Below, one piece after another: positions 35,249 through 44,326 of a stretch of DNA of 64,000 nucleotides (position 1 is its first letter; the number at the start of each line of letters is the position of its first letter). Both the position numbers and the translations under genes were made by a program. The stretch comes from Marvinbryantia formatexigens. Its GTDB lineage: Bacteria; Bacillota; Clostridia; Oscillospirales; Ruminococcaceae. Under the pieces are notes generated by a model that was not told the DNA's origin, did not search any database, and saw nothing but the letters and a program-made list of their open reading frames with translations. Location: positions 124,001 to 188,000 of the forward strand of contig JAETPU010000005.1 of the NCBI GenBank assembly GCA_021771035.1, given 5' to 3'.

Positions 35249-36475
35249 ATGAACCAGCTCCCTGAGCTTTTGGCTCCCGCGGGAGATTTTGAGAGCCTGC
35301 GCGCCGCGATCGACTACGGGGCCGACGCTGTTTACCTGGGGGCCGCCCAGTTTGGAATGCGGGCCAGTGCGGCCAAATTCGGCGGGGAAAACCTGCGCCG
35401 TGCCGTACAGCTGGCCCATGAGAAGAATGTGCGGGTGTATCTGACCTGCAATACCTTTGCGCGCAATGCGGAGGTGCGGGAACTCCCCGCCTTTTTATCC
35501 CATGCACGGGACTGCGGTGTAGATGCGCTCATTGTGGCGGATCTGGGCATCATGATGGAGGCGCGCCGCCTTGTCCCGGAGATAGAGCTCCATGTGTCCA
35601 CGCAGGCGGGGGTGGTCAACTACCAGACAGCTTGCCATCTGTATCAGCTGGGCGCCTCCCGGGTGGTGCTGGCCAGAGAGCTCTCGCTTGCGGAGATTGC
35701 CGAAATTCGTCGGAACACCCCGCCTGAGCTGGAATTGGAATGCTTTGTGCATGGGGCCATGTGTATGTCGGTGTCCGGGCGGTGCCTGTTGTCCCATTAC
35801 CTCACCGGACGGGATGCCAACCGGGGCGAATGCGCCCAGCCCTGCCGCTGGGGATACCATCTGGTGGAGGAAAAACGCCCGGGACAGTATTTTCCCATCT
35901 ATGAGGAGGACGGCGTAAGCTATATTCTCAATGCCCGGGATCTCTGCATGATTGAGTATCTGGATCAACTGGCCAGTGCCGGTGTGAGCAGCTTTAAAAT
36001 TGAGGGGCGGGCCAAATCCGCCTACTACACCGCCAGCGTCACCGCAGCCTACCGGGCAGCTCTGGAGCAGTACCGGAGCGAGCCCCAGCGGTACCGGCCC
36101 GAGCAGTGGGTTCTCGATGAGGTTCACAAGGTGAGCCACAGGCCCTACAGCACCGGGTTTTATTTCTCAACTCCGGAGCAGGTTCTGGAAAGCGGCGGCT
36201 ATCAGCGCGCCTGGGAGGTGGCCGCGGCGGTTGACGGCTGGGAGGATGGCTGGCTCATCTGTACCCAGCGCAACAAATTCCTTTTGGGAGATACCCTGGA
36301 GGTTCTGCAGCCCCATAAGCCGCCGGTGAGCCTGAAGGTGGAGCGGATGCTCAGTGAGACTGGCGAGGAGATTGCCATGGCAAACCATGCTATGATGCGG
36401 GTGAAAATCGCCTGCGATACGCCGTTTGCACCGGGATGTATGCTGCGTAAACCCCGCGGGGGAGTGCCTGAGTGA
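35249..36475 (+). CDS. U32-family protein (TrhP-like tRNA hydroxylation)
   Basis: A 408-residue peptidase U32 family protein. It opens ELLAPAGDFESLRAAIDYGADAVYLG and has the U32 signature ECFVHGAMCMSVSGRCLLS. Relatives YrrN/YrrO (TrhP1/TrhP2) in B. subtilis and TrhP in E. coli are needed for 5-hydroxyuridine formation at tRNA position 34; the protease activity first claimed is doubtful. Its position after mltG matches the Bacillus neighbourhood. The ATG at 35249 is used because an earlier ATG overlaps the GGAGGA box. Confidence 0.88.
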   Translation: MNQLPELLAPAGDFESLRAAIDYGADAVYLGAAQFGMRASAAKFGGENLRRAVQLAHEKNVRVYLTCNTFARNAEVRELPAFLSHARDCGVDALIVADLGIMMEARRLVPEIELHVSTQAGVVNYQTACHLYQLGASRVVLARELSLAEIAEIRRNTPPELELECFVHGAMCMSVSGRCLLSHYLTGRDANRGECAQPCRWGYHLVEEKRPGQYFPIYEEDGVSYILNARDLCMIEYLDQLASAGVSSFKIEGRAKSAYYTASVTAAYRAALEQYRSEPQRYRPEQWVLDEVHKVSHRPYSTGFYFSTPEQVLESGGYQRAWEVAAAVDGWEDGWLICTQRNKFLLGDTLEVLQPHKPPVSLKVERMLSETGEEIAMANHAMMRVKIACDTPFAPGCMLRKPRGGVPE

Positions 36476-36505
36476 AACCCGAGTGAAAAAAGTTGAAAAA
36501 ACTGC

Positions 36506-36534
36506 TTGCAAATGGCATATATAGGTGCTATAAT
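36506..36534 (+). promoter_or_regulatory. Promoter of rpsB
   Basis: TTGCAA (36506-36511), 17-base spacer, TATAAT (36529-36534), with a leader of about 105 bases. Confidence 0.75.
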
Positions 36535-36562
36535 ATTACGGAAAACGCACGCATTGGTAGTA

Positions 36563-36599
36563 CCCGGACAGGTGCCGCAGAGAGACTGCGGTCGCCGGG
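36563..36599 (+). promoter_or_regulatory. Structured leader of rpsB
   Basis: CCCGG (36563-36567) pairs with CCGGG (36595-36599) and an inner CCGCAG/CTGCGG stem has the loop AGAGA. A hairpin in this place could be the S2 autoregulatory site used by many ribosomal protein operons, but I do not recognise a known class. Confidence 0.45.
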
Positions 36600-36645
36600 A
36601 AAAACACACAGTGCGGTGGAAACAACCTGAAGGAGGACTTTTAAC

Positions 36646-37383
36646 ATGAGCGTAGTATCCATGAAACAGCTCCTGGAAGCTGGCGTACACTTTGGCCACC
36701 AGACCAGAAGATGGAACCCGAAGATGGCCCAGTACATCTTCACCGAGAGAAACGGCATCTATATCATCGACCTGCAGAAGACCGTGAAGAAGCTGGAAGA
36801 GGCCTATATGTTTGTGCGCGATGTGGCACAAAGCGGCGATCCGGTGCTCTTTGTGGGAACCAAAAAGCAGGCTGCGGATTCCATTCGGGAAGAAGCAGAG
36901 CGCGCAGGTGCACATTTTGTCAATGCCAGATGGCTGGGCGGTATGATGACCAACTTCAAGACCATCCGCCGCAGAATTGCCCGTCTGGAGCAGCTGAGAA
37001 CCATGCAGGAGGACGGCACTTTTGAGCGTCTGCCCAAGAAAGAGGTTGTCAAGCTGAACCTGGAGATCGAAAAATTGGAGAAATTCCTGGGCGGAATCAA
37101 AACCATGGACAGACTGCCTGGCTGCCTGTTCATCGTGGATCCCCGCAAGGAAAAAATTGCGGTTGCTGAGGCCAAGAAGCTGGGCATCCCGGTTGTTGCC
37201 ATTGTGGACACCAACTGTGACCCGGATGAGGTTGACTATGTAATCCCCGGCAATGATGATGCTATCCGTGCTGTAAAGCTCATCTCCCAGACCATGGCGG
37301 ATGCCATCCTGGAGGGAAGACAGGGCCAGCAGGACGAGCAGGCTCAGAAGGAAGAGGAAGCCGACGAAGAGGCTGCCCAGTAA
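36646..37383 (+). CDS. rpsB: 30S ribosomal protein S2
   Basis: A 245-residue S2. Family residues are [30 protein letters not shown] and [15 protein letters not shown]; a short acidic C-terminal tail ([10 protein letters not shown]) ends it. S2 joins the small subunit late, near the S1 site. AAGGAGG precedes the ATG. A terminator or attenuator and 120 bases separate it from tsf, the usual partner. Confidence 0.98.
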   Translation: MSVVSMKQLLEAGVHFGHQTRRWNPKMAQYIFTERNGIYIIDLQKTVKKLEEAYMFVRDVAQSGDPVLFVGTKKQAADSIREEAERAGAHFVNARWLGGMMTNFKTIRRRIARLEQLRTMQEDGTFERLPKKEVVKLNLEIEKLEKFLGGIKTMDRLPGCLFIVDPRKEKIAVAEAKKLGIPVVAIVDTNCDPDEVDYVIPGNDDAIRAVKLISQTMADAILEGRQGQQDEQAQKEEEADEEAAQ

Positions 37384-37431
37384 GTTGTTAAAAGTTTGAA
37401 AGGACTGCTTTCAAACCTGGGAATTGTCATT

Positions 37432-37463
37432 AAAATGCCCGAGCAGCGCTGCTTGGGCATTTT
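37432..37463 (+). terminator. Terminator or attenuator between rpsB and tsf
   Basis: Long stem AAAATGCCC... (37432-37447) with 37448-37463, one mismatch, almost no loop and a U-rich 3' arm. It could partly reduce tsf expression or protect the rpsB 3' end. A weak promoter-like TTGGGC-N17-TACAAT follows it. Confidence 0.65.
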
Positions 37464-37502
37464 CCAAATTGAATTTACAATATAAATTAGGAGGAGAACA
37501 GA

Positions 37503-38414
37503 ATGGCTGCATTTACAGCAAAAGATGTACAGGCTCTGCGGGAAAAAACAGGATGCGGAATGATGGACTGCAAAAAGGCCCTGACTGCTTCCGATGGAGA
37601 TATGGAGAAGGCCGTTGAGTTCCTGCGGGAGAAAGGCCTGGCTGCGGCGGAGAAAAAGGCCGGCCGTATTGCCGCTGAGGGTATCGTATACGCCACGGTG
37701 GAGAACGGCGTAGGCGTTGTGGTTGAGGTAAACTCCGAGACCGACTTTGTCGCCAAGAATGAGAAGTTTGTGGAGTTCGTGGCGGATGTTGCTAAGACTG
37801 TGATTGCCTGCAACCCGGCTGACGTTGAGGCCCTGGGCGAGTGCAAAATTCCCGGAACCGAGCAGACCGTCGTTGAGGCTCTGCGGGAGAAGATCCTCAC
37901 CATCGGCGAGAACATGAAGATCCGCCGTTTTGCCCGGATGGAGGGTGACCTGGTTACCTATATCCACGGCGGCGGAAGAATCGGCGTTATGGTGAAGTTT
38001 GAGGCTTCCCCCGAGGTTGCCGGCAAAGATGAGTTCGTAGCAATGGGCAAGGATGTTGCCATGCAGATTGCCGCGATTTCTCCGGAGTTCCTCTCCAAAG
38101 AGAGCATCCCCGCTGACCGTGTGGAGAAGGAGAAGGAGATCCTGAAGGTCCAGGCCATGAACGAGGGCAAACCCGCCAATATCGCGGAGAAGATGGTGAT
38201 GGGCCGCCTGAACAAGTTCTATAAGGAGACCTGCCTTCTGGAGCAGCCCTTCGTGAAGGATGGCGACATCAGCGTTGCCAAGTATATCGAGAACACCGCT
38301 AAGGCTCTGGGCGGCAGCATCAAGGCTGTTGACTTTGTCCGTTTTGAGAAGGGCGAGGGCCTGGAGAAAAAGAGCGATAACTTTGCTGATGAAGTTGCCA
38401 GCATGGTGAAATAA
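37503..38414 (+). CDS. tsf: Elongation factor Ts
   Basis: A 303-residue EF-Ts, the nucleotide exchange factor of EF-Tu. The N-terminal UBA-like domain (VQALREKTGCGMMDCKKALT, the family signature), the TDFVAKNEKF motif at the start of the core, and the coiled-coil region are all present at usual length. AGGAGGAGAACAG is the ribosome site. A strong terminator follows 120 bases later. Confidence 0.98.
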   Translation: MAAFTAKDVQALREKTGCGMMDCKKALTASDGDMEKAVEFLREKGLAAAEKKAGRIAAEGIVYATVENGVGVVVEVNSETDFVAKNEKFVEFVADVAKTVIACNPADVEALGECKIPGTEQTVVEALREKILTIGENMKIRRFARMEGDLVTYIHGGGRIGVMVKFEASPEVAGKDEFVAMGKDVAMQIAAISPEFLSKESIPADRVEKEKEILKVQAMNEGKPANIAEKMVMGRLNKFYKETCLLEQPFVKDGDISVAKYIENTAKALGGSIKAVDFVRFEKGEGLEKKSDNFADEVASMVK

Positions 38415-38533
38415 GAACGGCGTTTTCAGAAACCCGGCATACCTTTTTCGGAATTCACGGAGCTTTATCAGAATAAAATTCGTTGTTTCGGATTTAAAGT
38501 CTTAAAATGCCGAATGAAATGTTGGTTTCAGCT

Positions 38534-38570
38534 AAGGACCTGCTTTCCCACGGGAAAGCAGGTCCTTTTG
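38534..38570 (+). terminator. Terminator of the rpsB-tsf operon
   Basis: Stem AAGGACCTGCTTTCCC (38534-38549) with GGGAAAGCAGGTCCTT (38552-38567), perfect, then TTG. Confidence 0.88.
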
Positions 38571-38702
38571 TGATCAGCCTCTGCTGATTGAGTGCGCAAA
38601 ACTGCCCCAAAGGGGGAGATGCCCAAGAGGAGGAACGCCTCTTGGGCGGCTCTTTCTCCCTTTTCTGGCCGTGCAGACCACAATTTGGAATTTGCTGCGG
38701 GG

Positions 38703-38785
38703 ACGCCGGGATGCGCCGAGACCTTTCTTATCTGAGTCATACAGCATCCCTAATGAGAATTGAAACAAGTTTCAATTCTCCGTAG
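38703..38785 (+). repeat. Palindromic intergenic repeat, copy 1
   Basis: 83 bases from ACGCCGGGATGCG to CGTAG, including the perfect palindrome GAGAATTGAAAC-AA-GTTTCAATTCTC in halves. It is almost identical to the copy at 38881. After it, GTGCGCAAAGACTACAAAGC (38803-38822) is shared with the copy at 47368. Confidence 0.8.
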
Positions 38786-38880
38786 TTGCTATTAGCAGAA
38801 AAGTGCGCAAAGACTACAAAGCAAGTCCAAAGATTAAATTGAATCTGCGGAAGTTTTGGCTTGTCCGAAACTTCTAAGGG

Positions 38881-38963
38881 ACGCCGGGATGCGCCGAGAC
38901 CTTTCTTATCTGAGTCATACGGCACCCCTTATGAGAATTGAAACAGGTTTCAATTTTCCGTAG
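38881..38963 (+). repeat. Palindromic intergenic repeat, copy 2
   Basis: Same length as copy 1 (83 bases) with only a handful of changes, in direct orientation 178 bases downstream. Its palindrome has two changes (GAAACAGGTTTC centre and TTTTC end). Confidence 0.8.
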
Positions 38964-39243
38964 TCGGAACAATACTGGGGGCTGGGCGGAGAATAAACCT
39001 GAACGCGTCCCGGTGCCATTCGGCATATAGGAAAGCTGCGGAGTTTTGAACTTGTTTCAAAACTCACAGGGGATACACGTATAGCTCATTATTTCAATTG
39101 ACTCTGTGCATCCCCGCGGGCACCTCCCGGCATTGAGCGCTTTGGGTGGGTAATTGGATGAATACTCATGGGAACAAGGGATATCCTCAACAGGGTTGGG
39201 GTGCGTGTCCCCGGATAATTTACAGGCAAAAAACCCAAAAGGC

Positions 39244-39272
39244 TTTACATCGAAAGGCGGTTATTGTAAAAT
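39244..39272 (+). promoter_or_regulatory. Promoter of pyrH-frr
   Basis: TTTACA (39244-39249), 17-base spacer, TAAAAT (39267-39272), about 70 bases before pyrH. Confidence 0.65.
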
Positions 39273-39342
39273 AGTAATACTTAGAGCCATAAGGCTGAAA
39301 AAGGCCCATTGAGAAAAGATGGGCGGAAAGGGCTGAAATGGA

Positions 39343-40047
39343 ATGGAATTAAAATATCGTAGGGTTTTGCTCAAACTCAGCGGCGAGGCATTGGCCGGGG
39401 ATAAAAAGACGGGGCTGGATTATGAAGTTGTCACCCGTATCTGCGAAAGCATCCGGGACAGTGTGGCCCTGGGCGTTGAGATGGCCATAGTCGTGGGCGG
39501 CGGAAACTTCTGGAGAGGCCGCTCCAGCGGTAAAATGGATCGGACCCGCGCGGATCATATGGGAATGCTGGCAACAGTCATCAATGCGCTGGCCCTGGCG
39601 GATGCCTTGGAACAGCTGGGCGTGGATGTACGGGTGCAGACGGCAATTTCCATGCAGCAGGTGGCGGAACCCTATATCCGTAACCGCGCCGTTCGCCATC
39701 TGGAAAAAGGCCGGGTGGTCATCTTTGGCTGCGGGACCGGAAACCCCTTCTTCTCCACAGATACGGCGTCCTCCCTGCGTGCGGCGGAAATTGATGCGGA
39801 CATCATGTTCAAGGCCACGATGGTGGACGGTGTGTATGACAGCGATCCCCACAAAAACCCCGATGCTGTGCGCTATGATACCCTTTCCTTCAGTGAGGTG
39901 CTCAACAAGGAACTGGCAGTTATGGATATGACGGCGGCCTCCATGTGCAAGGACAACCATATTCCCGTTCTGGTGTTCAGCGTGGAGGATCCCGATAATA
40001 TTGTGAGGGCTGTGCGCGGTGAAACCGTGGGTACCATTGTGCAGTAG
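39343..40047 (+). CDS. pyrH: UMP kinase
   Basis: A 234-residue bacterial UMP kinase of the amino-acid kinase fold, making UDP from UMP. Residues typical of the family are [41 protein letters not shown] and the [12 protein letters not shown] phosphate site. It is 83 bases upstream of frr, the conserved pair. The ribosome site is weak (GGAAAGGG, 13 bases upstream). Confidence 0.97.
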   Translation: MELKYRRVLLKLSGEALAGDKKTGLDYEVVTRICESIRDSVALGVEMAIVVGGGNFWRGRSSGKMDRTRADHMGMLATVINALALADALEQLGVDVRVQTAISMQQVAEPYIRNRAVRHLEKGRVVIFGCGTGNPFFSTDTASSLRAAEIDADIMFKATMVDGVYDSDPHKNPDAVRYDTLSFSEVLNKELAVMDMTAASMCKDNHIPVLVFSVEDPDNIVRAVRGETVGTIVQ

Positions 40048-40130
40048 AAGCCGTGCAGCGGACGAATTGCCAGCGGTGACGCCCGCAGTATCCTTTGAAT
40101 ACAACAACAAATTGGAGGAGGCTATCCAAA

Positions 40131-40685
40131 ATGAAAGATACTCTGAAGCTTTGCGAAGAAAAAATGGGAAAATCCCTGGACTCTCTGGAGAGTGAGTTCT
40201 CATCCATCCGTGCGGGCCGTGCCAGCGCCAGCGTGCTGGATAAAATTACCGTGGATTATTACGGTGTCCCCACCGCTATCAACTCTATGGCGTCTATCTC
40301 CGTTGCGGAGGCGAAGACCTTGGTGATCCAGCCCTGGGATCGTTCCGTTTTAAAGGAAATTGAAAAAGCCATCAACGCCTCCGATCTGGGCATCCATCCC
40401 CAGAACGACGGTACTGTTATCCGGCTGAACTTCCCGCCGCTCACCGAGGAGCGCAGAAAAGAGCTGGTCAAGCTGGTGAAAAAGTATGCGGAGGAGGGCA
40501 AAGTTGCGGTGCGCTCTATCCGCCGGGATATCAATGAGAAATTCAAGGCGATGAAGAAGGCCTCTGAGATTACCGAGGACGATCTCAAGGACTGCGAGAA
40601 GAAGGTGCAGGATCTGACGGATAAATATATCAAGAAGATCGACAACGCGGCTGAGAACAAAGAAGCCGAGATTATGGAAATCTAA
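40131..40685 (+). CDS. frr: Ribosome recycling factor
   Basis: A 184-residue RRF, the standard length, which with EF-G splits post-termination ribosomes. It shows EFSSIRAGRASASVLDKITVDYYG and IPPLTEERRK-type NFPPLTEERRKELVKLVKKY. The ATG at 40131 lies ten bases after GGAGGAGG; the frame is open 12 codons earlier without a site. Confidence 0.98.
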   Translation: MKDTLKLCEEKMGKSLDSLESEFSSIRAGRASASVLDKITVDYYGVPTAINSMASISVAEAKTLVIQPWDRSVLKEIEKAINASDLGIHPQNDGTVIRLNFPPLTEERRKELVKLVKKYAEEGKVAVRSIRRDINEKFKAMKKASEITEDDLKDCEKKVQDLTDKYIKKIDNAAENKEAEIMEI

Positions 40686-41052
40686 GTTAGGGAATCGAGC
40701 TCTCCGTCTGCGGGCCCAAGGAGCATGGGATGGGGAGCTTTCTTTTTCTGCCGGGACACTGAAAACGCCTGGCCCATTCCAGCCGGGGGATAAGGCGGGC
40801 AGTACGCTGCCCTGGAAACGGAAACCCGGCCCGGAAAGGGAATCGGCCGAAAACTATCCTTCTTATAACCTTGCTCCCCGGGCTGCCCAGTGAAACGTCG
40901 TTTTGGATACGGGGAGTTGGGGCCGGATGGGCAAAGGAAAATGCGATTTGGGCGGCGATAGAATCAGAAAAAGGCCTCCAACTGGGTTCGTACCTGTTTT
41001 AAAGGTTGCATTTGTCCGGACAGGCCGGTAAAATTGGGGAGAGGTGATTGGA
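40686..41052. other. Gap after frr
   Basis: Contains the probable frr terminator at 40698-40748; the remaining 300 bases show no gene, promoter or repeat I can support. Confidence 0.5.
40698..40748 (+). terminator. Probable terminator of pyrH-frr
   Basis: Stem AGCTCTCC (40698-40705) with GGGGAGCT (40732-40739), one wobble pair, 26-base loop, followed by TTCTTTTTC. Confidence 0.6.
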
Positions 41053-41778
41053 TTGAACCTGATCATACGGGAAAATGTACAGGCGCATCTGAAGGAACTG
41101 GAGGACTGGCTGGCTCAGACCCGGGAAGAACCCTTGGAGGACATGGCAGGTTTCTTTTCCGCCAGGCTGGAGGATTACGAGGAGCATATGTCCCTTTGGA
41201 AGGAAGCCTACCGACGATTTGCTGATTTTATGCCCAAAGGGCCTATGAAGGTGCTGGATTTGGGCTGCGGCACCGGCCTGGAGCTGGATGAATGCTTTTT
41301 AAGGAATCCTGAGCTTCAGGTTACCGGCGTGGATTTGTGCCGGGATATGCTGGAAAAACTGCGGGAAAAGCATGGGGACAAACAGCTGGAGCTGGTATGC
41401 GCCGATTATTTCCAGTACGATATGTCCCGCAGCGCCTGGGATATGGTGATTTCCTTTGAGAGCCTGCACCACTTTTTTCCGGAGCAAAAGGGAACCCTTT
41501 ATCGAAAGATCTATACGGGGCTCCGGGAGGGCGGAACCTTTTTGCTGGGGGACTATATCGCCTGCACTCCCCGGGAAGAGGAGCTGCTCCAGCAGGAATA
41601 CCGGGAGAGGCGCAGTCGTTCCCGCATCCCGCCCGAGCAGTTTGTCCATTTTGACATTCCCCTGACCCTGGAGCATGAGACGGCCCTGCTGAGTGCCGCG
41701 GGGTTTGAAAACATTACCCCGCTGGACTGTATCGAAGGCGCGGTGCTCCTGTCGGCTGAAAAGAAACCGTTACAGTGA
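41053..41778 (+). CDS. Class I SAM-dependent methyltransferase
   Basis: A 241-residue methyltransferase. Motif I is VLDLGCGTGLELDE, followed by VTGVDLCRDML (acidic ribose-binding loop), CADYFQYD and FESLHHFFP. An N-terminal helical cap precedes the fold. Substrate unknown. A TTG at 41053 is chosen because GGGAGAGG lies just upstream; a GTG three codons earlier overlaps that box. The cupin gene follows after 19 bases, so the two form an operon. Confidence 0.8.
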   Translation: MNLIIRENVQAHLKELEDWLAQTREEPLEDMAGFFSARLEDYEEHMSLWKEAYRRFADFMPKGPMKVLDLGCGTGLELDECFLRNPELQVTGVDLCRDMLEKLREKHGDKQLELVCADYFQYDMSRSAWDMVISFESLHHFFPEQKGTLYRKIYTGLREGGTFLLGDYIACTPREEELLQQEYRERRSRSRIPPEQFVHFDIPLTLEHETALLSAAGFENITPLDCIEGAVLLSAEKKPLQ

Positions 41779-41797
41779 ACGGGGGGAGGAACGTAGT

Positions 41798-42265
41798 ATG
41801 GATGGCGTCAAATACAGCAGAATGGAACAGCTGCCCGCCAAGCACAAGTGCTGGAACGAGTCCTATGAATACACCCGCCGGGACTTTATTCCAAGGGGAG
41901 AGGCGAGTCAATGCGTGGTGAGCGTTTACGAGATCCCACCTGGAAAGTCCGCCTTTCCCTATCATTACCATCATAAAAATGAGGAAATCTTCTATATTCT
42001 CAGCGGGGAAGGACGCTTAAAAACTCCCGAAGGAGAACGGGACGTATCCGCGGGAGATTTGCTGTTTTTTCCGGCCAACGCATCCGGCGCGCATAAACTG
42101 ACCAATACCTCCTCCTGCGAGAGGCTGATCTATTTGGATTTTGATACTGCCAACGATCTGGACGCCGCAATTTACCCGGACTCCAATAAAATTGGGATAT
42201 GGGGGAAGGGCGTCAACCGGGTATACCGTCTGCAGGAGGATGTAGACTACTATGACGGGGAATAG
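41798..42265 (+). CDS. Cupin-domain protein
   Basis: A 155-residue single cupin. The metal-binding motif 1 is FPYHYHHKNEEIFYILSGEGRL (two His and a Glu) and motif 2 is GDLLFFPANASGAHKL, the closing His. Such proteins may bind sugars or act as isomerases or sensors; no substrate is assigned. The ATG follows GGGGGGAGG. Downstream is a perfect 20-base terminator stem. Confidence 0.87.
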   Translation: MDGVKYSRMEQLPAKHKCWNESYEYTRRDFIPRGEASQCVVSVYEIPPGKSAFPYHYHHKNEEIFYILSGEGRLKTPEGERDVSAGDLLFFPANASGAHKLTNTSSCERLIYLDFDTANDLDAAIYPDSNKIGIWGKGVNRVYRLQEDVDYYDGE

Positions 42266-42382
42266 CCAGTGAGCCCGCCGGATTCCTTGGGCTGCGCAGT
42301 CATCCCGGAGAAGCGGGCAGCCGTGAGCCCCTCCTGCCGCCCAGGCGGACTGCTATCACCCCGTCACAGCATCATCGTTTAT

Positions 42383-42433
42383 AAAGAAAAGACCTCCGGC
42401 TGCGGGATACCCACAGCCGGAGGTCTTTTCTTT
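42383..42433. terminator. Bidirectional terminator between cupin and sulfatase
   Basis: Perfect 20-base stem: 42383-42402 with 42414-42433, A-rich start and T-rich end, so it serves both converging genes. Confidence 0.92.
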
Positions 42434-42497
42434 ACTGGATAGGAGGGGAGGTTCTATCCGATGGGAAGGCCGCAGCACAAAAAGCCGGCCATCAGCC

Positions 42498-43949
42498 TCA
42501 ATAGAATTCCCGGATGCGCTTAAACCACCGTAAGGCGGGATCCCCAAGCTCCTCCATGTGTTTTTCCATCTTGTCCATGTATTCCCGCTTAATGTCGGCA
42601 TATTCCGGATCATAACACACGTTGTGCAGCTGATAGGGATCCTTTTCAAAGTCGTACAACTCGCCCCGTTCGCTCTCATTGAAGGTGAACTGATAGCGGT
42701 TATCCCGAACCATGCGCTGACGGGCCACATAGAAATGGTTGTGGTATTCTCCAAACACCTCGGTGCGGCCGTTGGAAGCCTGTTCCCCCATCATCAGCGG
42801 CAGAATGCTCTCTCCATCCACCGGCTTGCTGGGGGAAGTCCCCGCAATCTCCAGAGCAGTGGGCATCAGCTCATGCAGGTAGACAAAGCTGTCGTTGTCC
42901 TTGTGCCCGGCGCCATGGACCACCATGGGGATGCGGTAAATTTCATCATAGGTGAAGGCGCCCTTCTCAATGAGCTTGTGGGCGCCCAGGCAGTCGCCGT
43001 GATCTGCAGTATAAACGATGATGGTGTTTTCAAACTCGCCCATCTCCTTGAGCTTGCGTACAATCATCCCCACCATGTCGTCGATCATCGTGCAGTGCCC
43101 GTAGTAGCGGGCGGCAATTTGGGCAAAGCCCTCCCAGCCGTAATCCCCAAGGCCCCACATTTTTTCCGTCAGGTAATGCCCGTAGGGCTTGCCCTCGAAG
43201 GTTTCACAGTAGCTGGGGTGTTCCTTGATGTCCTTGGGATCATACATGGAAAAATAGGGTTCCGGCACAATACTGGGGGAATGGGGCCCCCAGAAATTCG
43301 TCCAGATAAAGAAGGGACGGTCGTCATCTTTGGTTTTGTCCAAAAGGCGGCAGGTCTCCTGGGCCACAAAATATTCAATGGTACTCTCCACCGGGCCGTC
43401 GTGCTTCGCATACATCTCCTGAATCTGCAAAGCCGGGTTATTGCCCATAAAGGTTTCGGAGACATCCACCGGATAAAGATCGTTTTCCTGCAGGTAATCC
43501 CGGTAATAGTTTTTCCCGTTTTCCGGCCCCTCGGCAAATTTCAAGCTTTTGAACACGCCGCTGCCGGGAAACCCATATCCCATAAATTCCTTGCCGTCCT
43601 CAAAACCGCATTCCGTGGGCTTGCGGGTGGGGGAGATGTGCCATTTTCCCGCATAACCGCAGTAATAGCCGGCATCCCGCATCTGCTCGGCAAGCAGGGG
43701 GATGTCCTCATGCAGATCGGTAAAATTGTCGATAACGCCGTGCTTGTGGGGGAACAGCCCGGAAATCAGGCTGGCCCGCGCCGGAGAACAGATGGCGGAG
43801 GGAGTGAAAGCGTTGCAGAATTTCATGCCGTCCTGCGCCAAGCGGTCGATGTTGGGCGTTTTACAGATGTCGTTTTTCCCATAGGCGCTCACGGTGTCGA
43901 ACCGCTGCTGATCGGACAGGATAAAGAGTATGTTTTTTCGTTTGGCCAA
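42498..43949 (-). CDS. Sulfatase, cysteine type
   Basis: A 483-residue type I sulfatase. The active-site motif is CSPAR with Cys54, which must be turned into formylglycine; in anaerobes this needs the radical-SAM enzyme anSME, which is not encoded in this window. Metal ligands fit LSDQQRFD at the N-terminus and VYTADHGDCLGAH. The lack of a signal peptide implies cytosolic action on imported sulfated sugars or glycans, possibly host mucin or glycosaminoglycan fragments; the substrate is unknown. It is a single gene with its own promoter at 44127-44155. Confidence 0.93.
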   Translation of the reverse strand: MAKRKNILFILSDQQRFDTVSAYGKNDICKTPNIDRLAQDGMKFCNAFTPSAICSPARASLISGLFPHKHGVIDNFTDLHEDIPLLAEQMRDAGYYCGYAGKWHISPTRKPTECGFEDGKEFMGYGFPGSGVFKSLKFAEGPENGKNYYRDYLQENDLYPVDVSETFMGNNPALQIQEMYAKHDGPVESTIEYFVAQETCRLLDKTKDDDRPFFIWTNFWGPHSPSIVPEPYFSMYDPKDIKEHPSYCETFEGKPYGHYLTEKMWGLGDYGWEGFAQIAARYYGHCTMIDDMVGMIVRKLKEMGEFENTIIVYTADHGDCLGAHKLIEKGAFTYDEIYRIPMVVHGAGHKDNDSFVYLHELMPTALEIAGTSPSKPVDGESILPLMMGEQASNGRTEVFGEYHNHFYVARQRMVRDNRYQFTFNESERGELYDFEKDPYQLHNVCYDPEYADIKREYMDKMEKHMEELGDPALRWFKRIREFY

Positions 43950-44126
43950 GATAAATTCCTCCTTGCGGTGTTCTTAGCTGACTATGTTCATGCAATCTGG
44001 GACTGAAAATGGGGTTGCTGAACCGGCTTTGAAGAGCCGCGGTACGCCCCCCCTTTTTTGCGCGGCCCTAATTTTTAATACTCCGTCGGTTCCTCTGCAT
44101 ATCCGGGCGGCTGCATATTTAATTTC

Positions 44127-44155
44127 ATTATAGCGGCATATAAAGCAAAAGTAAA
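44127..44155 (-). promoter_or_regulatory. Promoter of the sulfatase
   Basis: Minus strand TTTACT (44150-44155), 17-base spacer, TATAAT (44127-44132). Confidence 0.6.
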
Positions 44156-44286
44156 CAATGCCGTCTTTCGATTTTATCATCCTTTTGTATGGTTGCATCA
44201 AAAAGCCCAGTTGGAAGCGCGGCAGGCAGCGCACAGAGCTTCTGAAATGCCTTATTCCATCTGTACTCATTGGAAGGCACCTAAGT

Positions 44287-44315
44287 AAAGACGGAGGGGG
44301 TTCCCTCCGTCTTTT
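44287..44315 (-). terminator. Terminator of the YbjN-like gene
   Basis: Stem AAAGACGGAGGG (44287-44298) with CCCTCCGTCTTT (44303-44314), perfect; T-runs on both sides. Confidence 0.85.
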
Positions 44316-44326
44316 CATCCTATAGG

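Larger units (their letters stand above)
38415..39342. other. 0.93 kb repeat-rich gap between tsf and pyrH
   Basis: pyrH and frr usually follow tsf closely; here they are pushed away by repeats. The gap holds the tsf terminator, two copies of the palindromic repeat (38703, 38881), related hairpins (GAAGTTT/AAACTTC near 38851-38876; GAGTTTTGAA/TTTCAAAACTC near 39042-39066), and the pyrH promoter. Parts of 38584-38680 and 39141-39160 resemble 47096-47236. Confidence 0.6.
43950..44326. other. Gap upstream of the sulfatase
   Basis: Holds the sulfatase promoter (44127-44155) with a leader of about 170 bases, and the terminator of the YbjN-like gene (44287-44315). Confidence 0.55.

Noticed and set aside
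38703-38963. Two direct repeats as a CRISPR array
   Set aside because: Only two near copies, 83 bases long and 95 bases apart, with a third copy 8 kb away and no cas genes.
42558-44006. 482-codon plus-strand frame over the sulfatase
   Set aside because: It is the antisense shadow of the sulfatase, whose CSPAR motif and full-length match leave no doubt about the strand.
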